A stretch of DNA of 34,599 nt from Perkinsus olseni. Its lineage: Eukaryota > Perkinsozoa > Perkinsida. The DNA lies in NCBI GenBank assembly GCA_013115125.1, contig JABANN010000372.1, forward strand, positions 1 through 34,599, given 5' to 3'. The notes beneath the pieces are model-generated. The model was not told the origin of the DNA. It did no database searches and worked only from the letters and a program-made list of their open reading frames with translations. Positions 32,103-34,599 of the stretch are shown here, piece after piece (position 1 is the stretch's first letter; each line of letters begins with the position of its first letter). A program made the position numbers and the translations under genes.

Positions 32103-34491
32103 ATGTTAGGTGATGGATGGTGGTGCCCGTCCAAGGGGGGCATCTCTGATGCAGAGGCCTGTGAGTGCACAGACGACTTCGTGAGCATGCACCTAATATT
32201 CTGTCTCCACTGAGTGAAGGGGCTCTGAGCACCAAGTTCTCTGCGGAACTCGTATGCGTCCAACTCCTACTACGAGTTCCCACCCTGCGCTTGCTGAGAC
32301 GACGAACCTTGCCGTTGACCCAGGGCATGAATGTGCTGATCGCAATTCCCGTACCTTCAGAGTGCATGGAGCCGCCTAGGAAAGAGAGAGGAGACCTATC
32401 GCGCTCACAATCATGTCATTAGAATGTGCGAGAGTAGAAGTCCCGACTCTAGGCGATGGCTCGAAATTCCTCAGTCTGCTGGTTCCCCTATCATGGTTGT
32501 ACCGGCTTCTTCACCGCACCATCATGAGCATCTCCAACCCGCTAGGGAGTACTATCATACAGATATTCGGCTCCGCCATCCGACGCCCTGGACAGAGGCG
32601 CCCAGCGGGAAGAATCATCTAGTTTCCTCGAGATGCTTGTACGATGCCATGGGCCATCGAATCAGACCTCGCCCGGTCAGAGTTCGGCCATGTTTGGGGG
32701 TGAGCCTTTTGTCGGTGATGTTTTCTCGGTATACAGGGGCTATTTTCGAAGGGGACAAAACACACGTAAAATGGTACGTGAAATCAGAGGAAATCAATTT
32801 TCATCGCCCTTCATATATGAGGCTTCGTGCCGCTTCTTAGCTTTCCTTGCGAGGTTCACATCACGACCAATCCTCCTCTGTTGAAGTGTCCGGGGCGCCA
32901 GGAAGACTATGGCCCTGGCGATCCAGTTAGACCACAAGTTGCTGGTCTGCAAGACTTCATCGAGAAATCAGAGCCGCAGCTTCTGGAGAAGGACGCTATG
33001 ACTGACGATAGAGGCCGTGAGTTCCTTTGCCGTTGGTGCATTGCTACTCCTCACGCTCCCATAATTCAAAGCACTCGATTCCGATCGGGGCATCTCGCAA
33101 GAGCTACGCTTCGCTAAATGACTGAGTTATGAAATGAAGTTTCGTGTTAGAACCCCAACCGCCGCATGTTGCGGAACTGAGGAACCATCTGTCCAAGGAC
33201 CCTCAAGCCAGTACCAATGAGGATTTGGTACAGCGAGCTCCGCCTCCGAAACTCCCGCCCGAGCCGAACTACGTCCCACCGCCACCAAAGGGGACTTGCT
33301 ATGTGAACCCGCGAGGGTGAGTTCAATGCAGACCCCTGACGCGACAACTACGTTGTTCCAGAGCCACTATTCTACAACGGTCGCTCGCGGGGACGCGTCC
33401 TGATGTCTTCCTCTGAGAGCTGATATTTTAAGGTACGTGTGTGTCGCCATGGATCTCGATGCCCATGTTACTCATGGCCTACCGGCCCTCCCGGGAGAGC
33501 TTCTGAAGTATAGTGAAGGGTAGCAGCAGTGGACTATAGAGCACCTAGCAAGTAGGTGCTATCCCAAGGTCGAGTTCACGCACTACCAGGATGGTATGAT
33601 GGGACCGTTGAGCGACGGCCACGGACTCCGGACGTAGGTGAACGCGTCGCCGAAATTTCTAGCGAAACAGATTATGGTCGCGTGGGAGTATTTTCGCTTC
33701 TGTGAAGATGCTCAGTGTCTCCATATGTAGGTTCCCTCACGCGCCGAGTGACCCCGACCCTCGGTACAAATACCTATCCAAGTCACATCCATCGCCAATG
33801 GCTAGGTGTTGCGATGGCAAGATAACAGGACCGTGAGTCTGCAGCTCAGCGTCGAGAGCGCTACGAGTCTTTATTGGAACTCATTGTTATTGGGGACGGT
33901 GCTCAGGTGGTTTCGCACTGTCGATTCAGATGGTCCATACATCCCCCACCATGCGAGGCTGACGGTGCGTACTTCTATTGGACCCATGCACATGACCACG
34001 AGCTTCCCATAGACAAATTTGTGAAGCACGAACCTGCAGTGGACGACAAACTCGCACTATCAACCTAGTGAGTACTGGGAGGAGGATGCCAACCTGGAAT
34101 TCCCTCTGATTGCACGCTGGTGAACACCATGCTCGAAATGGCTCAGCATGCTGCCGATTGGACACCGGCAAAGAATGAAGGCTTTATGGAGAACGAGACA
34201 GGACGATTATACCATTGCGGGATATCTATTGAAGCATTGGTGGAAACACAAGGTTCATCTACCATTACTTGGCAGTCTGTGAGTCTTGCGAAGGTTTCCG
34301 ATCTTGTCACGTGAACTTTTCATGATTTCAGTTTGTACTCGCCACCTCACAACGAGTCCGTTTTCGGTAATCATATAGCCCGGGACTTTGTTAAGAACGC
34401 CCACCATGGCTTCATGGATGTGAAGAGAATGCCAATATTTTCTCGTTTCGTTTATACTCTGAGCTCCGAGTTGGAGAGTGGGAGTAAGTGA
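32103..34491 (+). CDS. Unrecognised multi-exon protein, ~470 residues
   Basis: Best phase-consistent chain: 32103-32180, 32361-32699, 32854-33016, 33151-33316, 33433-33466, 33524-33593, 33638-33701, 33731-33805, 33930-34067, 34147-34278, 34332-34491, giving 472 codons plus TGA. Notable segments: HPTPWTEAPSGKNHLVSSR; a Pro-rich stretch APPPKLPPEPNYVPPPPKGT; QQWTIEHLASRCYPKVEFTH; ADGAYFYWTHAHDHELPIDK; AGYLLKHWWKHKVHLPLLGS; and the C-terminus GFMDVKRMPIFSRFVYTLSS. It is rich in His, Trp and Tyr, has no signal peptide and no membrane helix, and matches no family I know. Exons from 33151 to the end are well supported by strong donors. The first two joins, the 33702-33730 intron (29 nt) and the 33467-33523 intron, which removes an in-frame TAG, are less sure. 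Confidence 0.55.
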
Positions 34492-34527
34492 GCAAGCCTG
34501 GCCACTGGGGATATGGAGGCCAGCCTA

Positions 34528-34599
34528 CTACACCCCTCCACAAATTCTTAGCATATCCGGTTTTTCGACTCGTGCACTGTCACCTGGACGAGTACGGAA
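34528..34599 (+). repeat. Dispersed repeat motif, right-hand copy (continues off the window)
   Basis: Same orientation and word order as 2135-2206: tacacccctccacaaattc, cttagcatatccgg, gcactgtcacctggacgagt. It starts 36 bases after the stop of the last gene and is cut by the window edge, so its full length is unknown. Confidence 0.75.

Noticed and set aside
17639-33523. Idea that TAG is read as an amino acid, prompted by in-frame TAGs at 17639-17641 and 33521-33523.
   Set aside because: TAG ends NOP9 right after its conserved basic tail, and the TAG at 33521 falls inside a phase-0 57-nt intron candidate (33467-33523). TAA and TGA are also used as ordinary stops.

Overview
The window looks like compact nuclear DNA of a unicellular eukaryote, most likely an alveolate of the Perkinsus type. 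That lineage call is an inference; no marker gene proves it. What the sequence shows is protein genes cut into many small exons by GT-AG introns mostly 43-60 nt long, with a minority only about 26-36 nt. Genes lie on both strands with short spacers, GC is near 50 percent, and TAA, TAG and TGA all serve as stops. Exon joins below were made by hand: each join needs a GT donor, an AG acceptor and matching phase, and most totals came out as whole numbers of codons.

Left part (1-11.2 kb), all on the minus strand: the 5' half of a cytochrome P450; about 2 kb of non-coding DNA with diverged direct repeats; a CENP-C/Mif2-like centromere protein; an unrecognised Cys-containing disordered protein that may be the front half of the same gene; a secretory-pathway aspartyl/asparaginyl beta-hydroxylase with an unrecognised N-terminal half; and the mitochondrial ATP synthase delta subunit (OSCP not meant; this is the bacterial epsilon homologue).

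Middle part (11.5-24 kb), plus strand: a large glycosyltransferase-like gene with a signal peptide, an ankyrin-repeat gene with an unrecognised C-terminal region, a small secreted protein whose frame continues past a TAG, a DTW-domain tRNA acp3U transferase, a very small MGNG...TM protein, and a 16-exon NOP9 pumilio-like ribosome biogenesis factor. A tRNA-Ser(GCU) follows.

Right part: minus-strand 3-hydroxyanthranilate 3,4-dioxygenase (two-cupin form, with the terminal cupin lacking an obvious metal site) and TFIIS; then about 2.9 kb in which I find no convincing gene; then two plus-strand multi-exon genes that I do not recognise. The last 70 bases match a repeat near position 2,140.

The genes do not form one pathway. 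Chromosome segregation (CENP-C), transcription elongation (TFIIS), ribosome and tRNA maturation (NOP9, DTW, tRNA-Ser), mitochondrial energy (ATP synthase delta), tryptophan catabolism to quinolinate (HAAO) and secretory-route protein modification (AspH, glycosyltransferase) are mixed, as expected for a core eukaryotic chromosome arm. The novel content is in the unrecognised genes and domains, the very short introns, and the dispersed repeat.
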